NCBI RefSeq assembly: GCF_011067745.1
Contig: NZ_JAAMPJ010000009.1
Location: forward strand, 248,001 to 312,000
Direction of reading: 5' to 3'
DNA: 64,000 nucleotides
Origin: Lentzea alba
GTDB taxonomy: Bacteria > Actinomycetota > Actinomycetes > Mycobacteriales > Pseudonocardiaceae
The notes beneath the pieces are model-generated. The model was not told where the DNA came from, did not search any database, and worked only from the letters and a program-made list of their open reading frames with translations. The first letter of the stretch is position 1; every line of letters starts with the position of its first letter. Both the position numbers and the translations under genes were made by a program. Shown piece by piece: positions 1-8,987 of the stretch.

Positions 1-785
1 GTGAGCTCGTCGAGCCCGGCCAGTTCGGCCGCGAGCCGCGGTTCGTCCGGCAGCACCACCATCGCCTTGAGCAACGCCTGGACGTGCGCCGGTTGCGCGC
101 GGACGCACGCGGCCACCCGGTCGCGGGCTTGAGAGGTGCGCGAGGAGCGGACCGCTTCGGCGGTCACCGGCCGTCCGCCGACCGCCAGCGCGAGCACCAG
201 CGCGGAGAGCAGCATCGGGTTGCCGCCGGTCGCCTCGTGGCACGCGGAGGTGAACTCGTCGTCCCCGTCCCGTGCGAGCCGTTCGCGGACCACCGCCGCC
301 GTTCCCGTCACCGTCAACGGTTTCGGCCGCAGCGTGCACGTCGCGTTCGAGAGGACGGACGCCGCCGCGGGCCGGTCCGCACCCGCCTCGCCTTCACGGA
401 CCGTCATCACCACGACGGTGCGCAGGTCGTGCACGCGCCGCACCAACCGGTCCAGTTCGGACAGTGACCTGTCGTCCGTCCACTGCAGATCGTCGACGAG
501 CACGAGCAGCCGGTCGTCCCGACTGAACGGCAGCGCGAGCGTCCCGTCGCCCCAGTCGAGCAGCTGGCGGACGACCCCGAGGTCGAAGTCCTGTTCCAGC
601 GGCGAAGCGGACGCGCGCAGGACCGTGACGCCCTCCGCCTGTCCCGCGAAGGCTTGCACCAGCGCGGTTTTGCCGATGCCGAGCGGGCCGGCGACGACGA
701 TCGCACAGCCTGATCCGTCGGCGGCCTCGCGCAGTGCGCGGGCGACCAGGTCCAGTTCGGCGTCCCGTTCCACCAGAGTCGTCAT
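1..785 (-). CDS. LuxR/STAND-ATPase (LAL) regulator, N-terminal part, cut by window edge
   Basis: Reading back from an ATG at 785, the frame stays open to base 1, so about 261 N-terminal residues are visible and the C-terminus is outside the window. It opens with the LVERDAEL start typical of large ATP-binding LuxR regulators. An intact Walker A (GPLGIGKTAL, residues 33-42) follows, then a Walker B-like LLVLVDDLQW. The start overlaps the stop of the upstream regulator (ATGA), so it is the third gene of a three-gene operon. Its visible part clearly resembles the regulator at 50467-53187 (shared DDLQW, TVREG/TVRDG, CHEATGGNP/CHEITAGSP). Whether it carries a C-terminal HTH cannot be seen. Family membership is clear; the target genes are not. 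Confidence 0.85.
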   Translation of the reverse strand, partial: MTTLVERDAELDLVARALREAADGSGCAIVVAGPLGIGKTALVQAFAGQAEGVTVLRASASPLEQDFDLGVVRQLLDWGDGTLALPFSRDDRLLVLVDDLQWTDDRSLSELDRLVRRVHDLRTVVVMTVREGEAGADRPAAASVLSNATCTLRPKPLTVTGTAAVVRERLARDGDDEFTSACHEATGGNPMLLSALVLALAVGGRPVTAEAVRSSRTSQARDRVAACVRAQPAHVQALLKAMVVLPDEPRLAAELAGLDEL

Positions 786-3352
786 GTGCCCGGCACCCAC
801 CCGAGCGCTCTCGCCCGGTCGACCAGCTCGACCGCACCCGCCCTCGACGAGAGGTGCGCCGCCTCCCGCACGAGCGTTTCCGCCTGCGACGGATCGACGG
901 TCTCGGCGAGATCCAGCAACGCCGTCGCCCGCAGCGTGGTCACCGGGGAGTCCCGCAGCAGTTCGACCGCCTCGGTGAGATGTCGCCGATCTCCCAGCAC
1001 TTTCGCGCACACCAGCTGCGTTCGGGCGATCGGGGAGGGCGCGCCCCAGCGGCGGACGAGCGCGAGTTCCTCGTGGCACAACTCGGCCGCCCGTTCGGCG
1101 TTGCCACGGGCACTCCAGGCGACGGCGGCGAACGTGCGCCACGGCAGCACCGCCGGGTTCGGCGTCTGGCCCGGCCGCCACCGGCGTCCGGCTTCCTCCA
1201 GCCGTTCGATCGCCCGGTCGAGATCTCCGGCCCGCAACGCCACCACGCCGCTCGCGTACAGGAAGCCGGTCCAGGTGAAGCCGGGTCCCCACTCGGAGTC
1301 GGGCACGCTCGCGTCGAGTTCCCGTGCCTGGTCGAGCAAGCCGAGGCCGAGGCTCACCAGCATCTCGGTCGCGATGACCATCGGCCGGTGCTGCGGATGC
1401 CAGTTGGGCCGTTGCGCGGCGGCCAGCGCCAGGTCCGCCGCCGCTTCGCGGTAGTGGCCTCGGCGGAGGTTGACCCTGGCGCGCAACACCAGCGCGTAGG
1501 CCGCCACCGCAGGAAGGCCGCAGTCACGAGCCGCGGCGAGCGCCGCGTCCAGACCGGCGATCCCCCCGGCCAGGTCGTCGGTGAACGACAACGCGACGCT
1601 CGCGACGATCCGGCAGAGGATCGACACCGCCGGGCTGCCGAGCGCGAACCGGGCCAGCGAACCCGCGAGTCCGACGTCCATCCCGCGCGACACGGCCTCC
1701 CAGGCCGCCACGCCCGCGCGCTCCGGGTCGTCCGGCCAGCGCGGCAACGCCTCGACGTCGAGCACGCTCAGCTCGGGCATCTCCCGCTGCACGTCGCCGG
1801 TGAACCAGAACAGCGCCGTGATCCCATCCCGTTCCACCCCGGTCGCCCGCATCGCGGCGAACGTCCGGCGCGCCAGCATCCCGTCCCCACGAGCCAGCAA
1901 CTGGTCCGCCGCCGCGAGCCGCACCTCCGCGCACCCCTCGGGCTGCGGTTCCAGCAGCATCCTCGCCAGTCTCTGATCCCCGGCCTCCGGCGCGCACCGG
2001 CTCTCGGCCACCGCGAGCTCCAGCGTCAACTCGACCCGCGTGCGCGCGTCGACGGGTTCGCGCAACGCCCGCTCGCAATGACGCGCCGCGGCCGCCGAGT
2101 CACCACCCTCGTCCGCGCGCCGGGCAACGGTGCGCAGCAACGGCACCACCCACGGCTCACCGAGCGGCGGCGCCATCGCCACGATCCTGGCCAGCTCCAC
2201 CTCGTCGACCGCACACCGATGCCCCAACCGTGCGGCGCGCGCGTACAACTCCTGCCGCGCCTGCGGTGCCATGCCGTCCAACACCCGGTCGACCGGGTGC
2301 ACCGGCTTCCCGTCAGCGGTGACCAGCCCGGCCCCGACCAGCACGTCCACCGCCCGCGCGGCCGACCAGTCCCCCAACTCGACCAACGAACAAACGAGAT
2401 CGAGGTCGAACGCGGGCCCGCACACCGCAATCGCCCGCGCCAGCCCCGCCACCTCCACGGGCAACGAACGCACGGCCCGCGCCACCGCGTCGCCGACCAC
2501 CTCGCCCGCCGCGTCCCCGCGCCGCTCCAACACCTCGCGCACCAGCCGCGGCCTGCCCCCGGTCAGCTCAACGAGCTCCGCCAACGCCCCGGCCTCAAGC
2601 CGATCACCGCACACCGCCTCCGCGAGCACCGCGACATCGCCGCGCTCCAACGGCCGCGGCGTCAACACCACCGCGTCATCAAGGACCGGCCGCACACCAT
2701 CGCTCACCACGACGATCATCAGAGACGTGCCGGCGGCCCGCCTGCCGAGCGCCGCGAGCCACGCGCGCGCCTCGTGGTCGAGCCGGTCGCCGTCGTCGAC
2801 CGCGACCAGCACCGGCCGGGTGCGGGCGAGGGCGAGCACTGCGGAGGAGGCGGCGGAACCGGTGACCTCGGTCCCGCCCGTCGTCTCAGCCGACACCAGC
2901 CGCGCCTGCTCCGGCAACGTCCCGACCGCAGCAGCGGCGGCGGAACCGAAGTGGTCACCACCAGACACAGAACCAGAGGCTTCTCTCGCCACCACCCGCG
3001 CTCGTTCCGGCAACCGCCCAGCCGCGACCACGGCGGCAGAGGCAGCCGACCCCAGGCCAGCACCACCAGGCACGGAAGCGGAGACCTCGGCCTCTCCCGT
3101 CGCCTCAGCCGCCGCCACCCGCACCTGCGCCAGCAACTCCCCCACCACAACCGCACCCCCGGCGCCAGCCGCGTACAGCACCACCGCCCCAGCCCGCCGA
3201 GCAGCCGCCACCGCGTACCGCACCAGCGCGCTGCGTCCGACCCCGGCCAGCCCTGCGATCTCCACCAGCGCCGACGTGCCGGAAGCGAGCGACGCGGCCG
3301 CGCGGTCCAGCGCCGCCAGCTCAACGGATCGGCCCAGCAGCGGAGTTCTCAC
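782..3352 (-). CDS. LAL-like STAND ATPase regulator lacking the LuxR DNA-binding domain
   Basis: 856 residues from a GTG at 3352 that overlaps the upstream stop (GTGA). The N-terminus (LLGRSVEL) and a Walker A-like GLAGVGRSAL at residues 34-43 mark a STAND/AAA regulator, but the P-loop Lys is Arg. A Walker B-like VLVAVDDGD follows. The middle and end are TPR-like helical repeats. The protein ends at LGWVPGT with no LuxR helix-turn-helix, unlike both neighbours and unlike its closest in-window relative (53171-55885), which has one. Between the Walker motifs is an Ala/Gly/Glu-rich insert with degenerate repeats (LPERARVV..., LPEQARLV...). It may act only as a partner of the flanking regulators, or be decaying. 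Confidence 0.85.
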   Translation of the reverse strand: MRTPLLGRSVELAALDRAAASLASGTSALVEIAGLAGVGRSALVRYAVAAARRAGAVVLYAAGAGGAVVVGELLAQVRVAAAEATGEAEVSASVPGGAGLGSAASAAVVAAGRLPERARVVAREASGSVSGGDHFGSAAAAAVGTLPEQARLVSAETTGGTEVTGSAASSAVLALARTRPVLVAVDDGDRLDHEARAWLAALGRRAAGTSLMIVVVSDGVRPVLDDAVVLTPRPLERGDVAVLAEAVCGDRLEAGALAELVELTGGRPRLVREVLERRGDAAGEVVGDAVARAVRSLPVEVAGLARAIAVCGPAFDLDLVCSLVELGDWSAARAVDVLVGAGLVTADGKPVHPVDRVLDGMAPQARQELYARAARLGHRCAVDEVELARIVAMAPPLGEPWVVPLLRTVARRADEGGDSAAAARHCERALREPVDARTRVELTLELAVAESRCAPEAGDQRLARMLLEPQPEGCAEVRLAAADQLLARGDGMLARRTFAAMRATGVERDGITALFWFTGDVQREMPELSVLDVEALPRWPDDPERAGVAAWEAVSRGMDVGLAGSLARFALGSPAVSILCRIVASVALSFTDDLAGGIAGLDAALAAARDCGLPAVAAYALVLRARVNLRRGHYREAAADLALAAAQRPNWHPQHRPMVIATEMLVSLGLGLLDQARELDASVPDSEWGPGFTWTGFLYASGVVALRAGDLDRAIERLEEAGRRWRPGQTPNPAVLPWRTFAAVAWSARGNAERAAELCHEELALVRRWGAPSPIARTQLVCAKVLGDRRHLTEAVELLRDSPVTTLRATALLDLAETVDPSQAETLVREAAHLSSRAGAVELVDRARALGWVPGT

Positions 3353-5952
3353 CCGGCCGCCGAGGCGACCTGGACGGCGAGTTCCGCGCGGGTGCGCACG
3401 CCCAGTTTGCGGTAGGCGTTGGACAGGTGGCTCTCCACCGCGCGCACGGTCACGAACAGCGCCTCGGCGATCTCCCGGTTCGTCAGGCCCTGGGCGACCA
3501 GCTCGGCTACCCGGCGTTGGCCGCCGGTGAGCGTTTGCAGCGGGGTTGCCGACACCGCGCTCATGCGGCCGCCGGCGAGGGTCAGCGCGTCGCGGGCGGC
3601 TTCGGCGGCGGCGGTGTCGCCGCAGCGGACGGCCAGGTCCACGGCGGCGCGAAAGTGGGTGCGGGCGGTCTGGTCGTCACCTCGGCGCAGCAGGCCGGTG
3701 CCCAGTGCCAGGAGTGCCTGGACCTGCTGCAGGCGCGCGCCCGCGGCCGACAGCTCGGTGACGGCCCGCTCCAGCACGTCGATCTCGCCGGTGGTCAGGC
3801 CGGCGGCCAGCAGGGCGTAGCCGCGCGCCCGTGCGGTGTCCCACGTCGGCGACCGGAAGCGGTCGACGAGCGCCTCGGCCGAGCGGCCCAGTTCGACCAG
3901 GAGCGTGACGGCGTCGAGCCACCACGGCACGAACACCGGGTTGCGCACGCCCCAGTCGTCGAACTCGCGGCCGCAGTGCAGCAGCTCGGTGAGCGCGGCC
4001 TCGCGGTCGCCGCGGTTGCGCAGCCAGCGGGCCCGTGCAACCAGAGCCACGCCGCGTTCCAGCGGGTCCTGGCCGTCGAGGCCGACCAGCAACGGCTCGG
4101 CGCGGTCGTCCTCGCCTCGGCACACCAGCGCGTACGCGAGCACCGCGCGGTTGCGGGGGTGGTCCGCGATCAGGATCGCCTTCTCCGCGTCCACGACGGC
4201 GTCGACGAGTTCGCCGCAGTCGATCCGCACGAGCGCACGCGTGGCCATCGCCGCGCCGCCGGGGTCGGGTACGCGGTTCAGCACCGCCACCGCTTCCTCC
4301 GACGCGCCGCAGTGGTGCAACACCTGCCCCGTGAAGAGGTCCGAGTAGGAACACGCGCCGCTCGGCACCGCGGACCGGGCGAGCTCCAGCGCTCGGTCGG
4401 CCCGCTCACCCGCGTGCGCATCGGCTCTGGCCAGCTGACCCACGAGCCGCCGGCCCGGCGCGCTGAGGGAAGCGGGCGGTGAGATGTCCCGCGCCAGCTC
4501 CACCGCACGGACCGCGGTGCTCCGGTCGATCAGGCCGAGGGTGAGCAGCGTGGCCTCGACCGGTACGCGGTCGGTCACCTGCGGCAGCAAGCCGGACAGC
4601 ACCTCGAACCCCTCGCGCGACCGGTTCGCCCGCATCGCGGCGAGGCCGTACCGGAGCAGGGCGGCGTCCAGCAGTTCCTCGTCCTCGACGTGGGGAAGCG
4701 CCTCGGCGTACATGTCGCAGGCGGCGTGGCAGTCGGTGTCCGTCAGGACGTTCGCGAGTTCGAGCCGGGTCTCCACGCAGGCGGGCGCGGCCAGCATGGC
4801 CCGCCGCAGGTACGTGGCGGCGACGTCGGCCGGCGACTCCTCCGCCGCCCTGCGCAGCGTCACGATCATGCACATGTCGCTCAGCTCGCGAATCGGCACG
4901 ATCACGTCGGCGATCTCCGGGCACGACCGGCCCTCGTCCCACATCATCTGCGCCCCGCGGTAGCGCAGGTCGTCCAGCTCCTCCGGCGTGCACAGCCCGA
5001 GCACGGCGTCACGCAGCGCATGCGTGCGGTACCGGCCGTCCTCGTCGAGGATGCGGGCGTGGCCCAACATCGCCCTCGCCGGCTCCACCACGTGCGGAGG
5101 CAGCCCGCACAACGAGGCGACGGACCGCGGTTCGGCGCTCCCGATCACCGCCACCGCCGTGGCGTACCGAAGGAGGTCGGTCTCCTCCGCCAGCCACGCC
5201 ATCGTCAGCGCCGTGGCCTCCGCCGTCGCCTCGGCGCGCAACAGCGCGGCGGTCGCGGCGTCGGGCAGCCTGCCCTCCTCCCGCAACCGGGGGAACCACC
5301 GGCTCACGATCTGGGGATGGCCCGCGCAGACCTCGCCCCAGACGCGCAGGAAGTCCTCGTGCGGTGCCACGCCGAAGCACCGGCGCACGTGTTCCCGCAT
5401 GTCGGCCTCCGACAACGGGCCCAGCTCCAGTTGAGACGTGTCGAGCACCCCGGTGAGCTCGGCGAACAGCGACTCGATCACCGCCCGCGCGGTGAACGGG
5501 TACGCCAGCACCACGCACACCGGCTGCCCGGCCGCGCGGCGCGCGAGCAGGCCCAGCCAGCGCGCCGTGGCGGGGTCGCAGTGCTGCGCGTCGTCGAGCA
5601 CGACCACCAGCGGCCGGGTGGTGGCGAGGTCTCCCACGAGGCACTGGAGGGCTCGAGGAATCGTCCCTGCGTCCGGTGCGGTGGTGAGCAGGTGATCCGC
5701 GCCCGGACCGAACAACCCGCGCATGCCGTCGTAGTCCGCGCCGCCCTCCGCGCAGGCGGTGACGAGCATCGTCGCCTCGTCGCCCAGCGCCTGCCGCAGC
5801 AGCGCGAGCAACGACGACTTCCCGATGCCGGGTAGGCTGCCGACCAGGTGCACGAGCCCCGGCCTGCCCGACGCCGCGTCGCGCACGCGCGCCACCAATG
5901 CCGCCACTTCGGTCGCTCGTCCGATGAGGTTGTCCGGTGCCGCCTGCGACAT
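3349..5952 (-). CDS. LuxR-family LAL transcriptional regulator
   Basis: About 867 residues and first gene of the left regulator operon. The N-terminal ATPase begins LIGRATEV and has an intact P-loop (GSLPGIGKSSLL). The middle is TPR-like. The last 65 residues are a clear LuxR-type HTH (LTGGQRRVAELVAQGLTNREIAEALF, then VESHLSNAYRKLGV). The start is taken as the ATG at 5952, just before the GRATEV core; an in-frame ATG at 5979 is the alternative, and neither has a strong Shine-Dalgarno. It resembles the regulator at 55891-58680 (NPVFVPWWLD against NPVFAPWWVD). Such proteins usually activate secondary-metabolite promoters; the target here is inferred only. Confidence 0.88.
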   Translation of the reverse strand: MSQAAPDNLIGRATEVAALVARVRDAASGRPGLVHLVGSLPGIGKSSLLALLRQALGDEATMLVTACAEGGADYDGMRGLFGPGADHLLTTAPDAGTIPRALQCLVGDLATTRPLVVVLDDAQHCDPATARWLGLLARRAAGQPVCVVLAYPFTARAVIESLFAELTGVLDTSQLELGPLSEADMREHVRRCFGVAPHEDFLRVWGEVCAGHPQIVSRWFPRLREEGRLPDAATAALLRAEATAEATALTMAWLAEETDLLRYATAVAVIGSAEPRSVASLCGLPPHVVEPARAMLGHARILDEDGRYRTHALRDAVLGLCTPEELDDLRYRGAQMMWDEGRSCPEIADVIVPIRELSDMCMIVTLRRAAEESPADVAATYLRRAMLAAPACVETRLELANVLTDTDCHAACDMYAEALPHVEDEELLDAALLRYGLAAMRANRSREGFEVLSGLLPQVTDRVPVEATLLTLGLIDRSTAVRAVELARDISPPASLSAPGRRLVGQLARADAHAGERADRALELARSAVPSGACSYSDLFTGQVLHHCGASEEAVAVLNRVPDPGGAAMATRALVRIDCGELVDAVVDAEKAILIADHPRNRAVLAYALVCRGEDDRAEPLLVGLDGQDPLERGVALVARARWLRNRGDREAALTELLHCGREFDDWGVRNPVFVPWWLDAVTLLVELGRSAEALVDRFRSPTWDTARARGYALLAAGLTTGEIDVLERAVTELSAAGARLQQVQALLALGTGLLRRGDDQTARTHFRAAVDLAVRCGDTAAAEAARDALTLAGGRMSAVSATPLQTLTGGQRRVAELVAQGLTNREIAEALFVTVRAVESHLSNAYRKLGVRTRAELAVQVASAAG

Positions 5953-6080
5953 TGTGTCCCGCCCCGAAGCGTTCAGCATTTGGTACGACGTACGACTGTT
6001 GGTCCGCCGTGACCTGATGGTAACGCAGGGATGAGCCGATCAGAGTAGGGCCGTTCGCCGGTGCCGGGCCGCGCTGGAAC
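5953..6080. promoter_or_regulatory. Intergenic upstream region of the left LAL operon
   Basis: This 128-bp gap holds the presumed promoter of the left regulator operon and the 3' flank of the peptidase-like gene. GTACGAC occurs twice back to back in it (about 5985-5998), making a small symmetric GTACGACGTAC element. No terminator hairpin stands out. Confidence 0.3.
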
Positions 6081-6677
6081 TCAGCCGACCCGGAGGCCGC
6101 GCAGCTTCTCCGCGACAGCGCCCAACCGGGGATCGCCCGGCGGCACGTCGATCTGGAAGTGCGACTCCTTCACCGGCCGCAGGTCGCCGCCCCACCGGAC
6201 CACGCCCTCGCACTCGGCCAGCACGTCCCGGATCACCGCGAGCTCGTGGCCGAAGAACCCGCCGCCGATCCCGAGCGGGTAGCACGACGGCCGGATCGCG
6301 ATCGCGGTCCCGGACAGGTGGTTGCTCTCGTACTCCGCGGCCACGGCGCGGTCGGTGGTGTGCCCGCGCAGATCACCGTCGTGCCAGCGGCCACCGGCCC
6401 GGTAGCAGTACCGGCGCACGCAGTGCAGCAGCACCGCGGCCACGTCGCCGGGCAGCACGGACACGGCGAGACCGCTGCCCTGCACCCAGATCGGCGCGAC
6501 CTCGGGCACGACCGGCCAGCCGTTCTGGGTGTGCGCCGCGGTCCACTCCCGTGCCGCCGGCGCACCCTTCACCGCGGGCGCGCTCTGTGCCGCGGCACCG
6601 CGGGTCCCGAGCAGCGCGCCGCCGAAGACGCCCGCTCCCCCGGCCAGTGCCCGTCGCCTGCTCACTTCACGCCCCAC
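6081..6677 (-). CDS. Exported M15-type (VanY-like) peptidase relative with altered metal site
   Basis: 198 residues if started at GTG 6677. GTG 6665, giving VSRRRALAGG, is an equally good start with GGGG just upstream. The N-terminus is a twin-arginine-type signal (SRRRAL, a hydrophobic stretch, then AAAQSAPA). The C-terminal half has the M15_4 layout: SNHLSGTAIAI, then ESHFQID near the end. In active M15 enzymes the first motif is SxHxxGxAxD, with Asp as a zinc ligand; here that position is not acidic, so catalysis is doubtful. The start overlaps the end of the DUF1906 gene, so the two are co-transcribed and may act together in the cell envelope. Confidence 0.7.
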   Translation of the reverse strand: MGREVSRRRALAGGAGVFGGALLGTRGAAAQSAPAVKGAPAAREWTAAHTQNGWPVVPEVAPIWVQGSGLAVSVLPGDVAAVLLHCVRRYCYRAGGRWHDGDLRGHTTDRAVAAEYESNHLSGTAIAIRPSCYPLGIGGGFFGHELAVIRDVLAECEGVVRWGGDLRPVKESHFQIDVPPGDPRLGAVAEKLRGLRVG

Positions 6678-8193
6678 GTGCGGGCCTCCCGTCCGTTTCG
6701 TCCACAGAGGACACAGCCGCGTCCGTGCCGGGGCGGCAGGTGTTCGCGTCGATCTCGATCTTTCCGTCGCCGTCGCCGGTGGTCAGCGTCCGCACCTGGT
6801 TGAACGCCCAGTTCTCCGGCAGCCCGAACCCGAGGTTGCCCGAGTAGCCGATGGACATGCCGGCGACGAACGACCACCGCGCCTTCGTCTGCTTCGTGAC
6901 CTGGGTGCAGACGTTGCGCGAGCCGTAGACCCCGTGCCGGTACCTGCCGCCGGCGGCGTCCAGACCGGCGACGACACCGCGGAAGTACGGCACGACGTGG
7001 GAGTCGACCTCGTCCTGGGTGGCGTCGTAGTCGACCGCGAAGAAGATGACCGTGCCGGGCCGGAACCCGTTGCGCAGCGCGGCTGTGTGGGCGTCCCGCG
7101 CGTCCTGCCGGCCCTGCGCCTCGGTGAAGTAGTCGCGGTCACCGCCGTAGTACTGGGAGATCGGGAAGACCTGAAGGCCGTGCTCGAAGATCGTCTTCAG
7201 CTCGCCGGGCTTGATCTCCTTGTCGAGCGTCCCGTTCGGACGCTCGTCCAGGTAACGCCCGACCACCCGGTAACCGGCGGCGTGCAACGCCTTGGCCCGC
7301 GCGGGCGTGATCGTGGTGGCGGTGTCGCACGCGGCCGCGGGCTGGTCCGGGTCACCGTTCGAGGCGAGCAGCAGCGCCCACGTCGGGTAGTCGCCGCGAC
7401 CGGTGCGCGGCAGGGCGGCGAAGTCCTGGAACTCCTCGGTGGCGCGGACGAGCGAGCGGTCGAAGAAGTCGGTGAACGTACCGAGGCCGTTGACGATCAG
7501 ACTCGCGCTGTAGAGCCGCACCCACCGGCTCGTGTCGCCCTCGCCGACCGCGTGCTCCTTCAACCCGGCGCGGGTGCCCGGACCGAAGTTGCCGGTGGCC
7601 TGCTCGTCCGACAGCCCCAGCTCGAACTGGACCGCCAGGTACAGCGCGAAGTACACGTCCCGGGACGGCACGCCGTCGCAGGCGATGACGAGGAAGTTCT
7701 TCCGCTCGGCGTAGGTTCCGTTGAGCCAGCGCTGCACGGCGCGCACCCGGCGGTCGCCGCCCGGCACCAGCACGTGGGAGTCGGGCGACAGCAACGCCTT
7801 GAGCAGCTTGGGTTCCATCGCACCGTTCGGCGCGGGACTCAGCCCGGCGTCGAACCGCAGTGCCGCCGCGGCCGCCTGCGCGCGCGGCCCGAACGTCCCG
7901 TCGATCTCACCGGCGGCGTAACCGTGGCAGAGCAGGCCGGCCTGCACGACGCCGACGATGCCGCGGTTCTGCTCACTCGGCCGGACCCCGCCCCGTTCCT
8001 CGAGCTTGCCCAGCGTGCCGGGGCCGAAGTTGTCCGAGAGCGCTGTGATGCCGAGTTCGTGCTGCAGCGCGCGGATCAGGGCGTACCAGGTGGACGGACC
8101 GGCCTCGCCGTCCTCCGGGCACCTGGTGTAGCCGGGCACGGCGCCGTAAGCAGCGTTTACCCAGCGTTGGGCGAGCACGACCTTGTTGTCCAT
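6667..8193 (-). CDS. DUF1906 glycoside-hydrolase-like protein with N-terminal helical repeats
   Basis: 508 residues from ATG 8193, preceded by GGTGAAGG. The C-terminal ~220 residues fit the DUF1906 (Rv2525c-like) TIM-barrel family: YRVVGRYL, FPISQYYGG, GTVIFFAVDYDAT, YRHGVYGS, then a late W-rich segment and EIDANTC. The N-terminal ~280 residues contain peptidoglycan-binding-like repeats with FGPGT/FGPRA motifs (DNFGPGTLGKL, GTFGPRAQAA, GNFGPGTRAGL). No signal peptide is visible, although Rv2525c relatives are often exported. It is followed by the overlapping M15-like gene. A role in cell-wall glycan handling is inferred from family and neighbour. Confidence 0.75.
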   Translation of the reverse strand: MDNKVVLAQRWVNAAYGAVPGYTRCPEDGEAGPSTWYALIRALQHELGITALSDNFGPGTLGKLEERGGVRPSEQNRGIVGVVQAGLLCHGYAAGEIDGTFGPRAQAAAAALRFDAGLSPAPNGAMEPKLLKALLSPDSHVLVPGGDRRVRAVQRWLNGTYAERKNFLVIACDGVPSRDVYFALYLAVQFELGLSDEQATGNFGPGTRAGLKEHAVGEGDTSRWVRLYSASLIVNGLGTFTDFFDRSLVRATEEFQDFAALPRTGRGDYPTWALLLASNGDPDQPAAACDTATTITPARAKALHAAGYRVVGRYLDERPNGTLDKEIKPGELKTIFEHGLQVFPISQYYGGDRDYFTEAQGRQDARDAHTAALRNGFRPGTVIFFAVDYDATQDEVDSHVVPYFRGVVAGLDAAGGRYRHGVYGSRNVCTQVTKQTKARWSFVAGMSIGYSGNLGFGLPENWAFNQVRTLTTGDGDGKIEIDANTCRPGTDAAVSSVDETDGRPARGA

Positions 8194-8223
8194 CACACCT
8201 TCACCAGTTGCTCTACAAAGGAC

Positions 8224-8346
8224 ATGGTGTCCCGGCTCCAGACCTTCGCACGGCACAAGGAGTAACGCATGCCGACCCCGGGCGCTTCACCGGGTCCGCG
8301 TTATCCGAAGAACGAGGAATTTGCTCCGCGTCCTCCAAGAACGTGA
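8224..8346 (+). other. Two tiny ORFs with ribosome-binding sites ahead of the SnoaL-like gene
   Basis: In the 214-bp gap between the divergent DUF1906 and SnoaL-like genes, ATG 8224 (after AAAGGAC) opens a 13-residue ORF that stops at 8265. Its last codons form AAGGAG, a Shine-Dalgarno 6 nt before ATG 8269. That ATG opens a 25-residue, Pro-rich ORF ending at 8346. The spacing suggests translational coupling. They may be leader ORFs or chance; no homology is recognised. Confidence 0.25.
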
Positions 8347-8407
8347 TCGGGCCGCTCTTCCCCATCGCACACTCGAACCGCCGCCGTCAACGAGCAGGAG
8401 TGTCGTC

Positions 8408-8887
8408 TTGTCCAACACGATCACGCGGGCCGGGGTCGCGGTGGTGCTCGCCGCCGCGCTGAGCGCCTGCGCCGCCGCGGCCCAGTCACCAGCCCCTCAG
8501 GTTCCCGACCAGAAAATCGTCGGCGATCTGCTCGTCGCGTGGAAGAACGCGCTGGCCAGCGGTTCGGCCGAGAAGGTGGCTGACCTGTACGCACCGGACG
8601 CCGTGCTGCTTCCGTTCAACACCAACGACATCCGCACCGGTCGTCCGGACGTCGTCGACTACTACGAGCGGTTCCTGCTGAACTACCCCGTCGCCAGTGT
8701 CGAGCAGCAGCGCGTCGACATCCCCGACACCCACACCGCCACCGACACCGGCGTGCTGTCCTTCGTCCTGCACCAGGAGGGGAAGGAACCCGTCGTCCGC
8801 GCCCGCTACACCGTCATGTACGCGAAGGCCGGCGACAAGTGGCTGATCATCAACCACCACCTGTCTCAGCTGGTCACTTCGCAGTAG
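8408..8887 (+). CDS. SnoaL-like (nuclear transport factor 2 fold) lipoprotein
   Basis: 159 residues. The start is taken as TTG 8408 because AGGAG lies 7 nt upstream and because it places a proper lipoprotein signal at the N-terminus (TITRAGVAVVLAAALSAC, with lipobox LSAC). The mature part has the SnoaL/SgcJ-type fold: an N-terminal helix (VGDLLVAWKNALASG), YAPDAVLLPF, RTGRPDVVDYYERFL, and a C-terminal strand with KWLIINHHLSQL. Members include cyclases, isomerases and binding proteins, so no reaction can be assigned. It is transcribed away from the DUF1906 gene and is probably not part of the biosynthetic operon. Confidence 0.7.
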   Translation: MSNTITRAGVAVVLAAALSACAAAAQSPAPQVPDQKIVGDLLVAWKNALASGSAEKVADLYAPDAVLLPFNTNDIRTGRPDVVDYYERFLLNYPVASVEQQRVDIPDTHTATDTGVLSFVLHQEGKEPVVRARYTVMYAKAGDKWLIINHHLSQLVTSQ

Positions 8888-8987
8888 CGCCCGGCACGGG
8901 CGATCACCCCACGACGAGATTTCCGCACTCTGCGGATACCTTTCCTCAGTCTGTCCACTCGGGCAGGCCGACGGCCATGCTGGGGCC

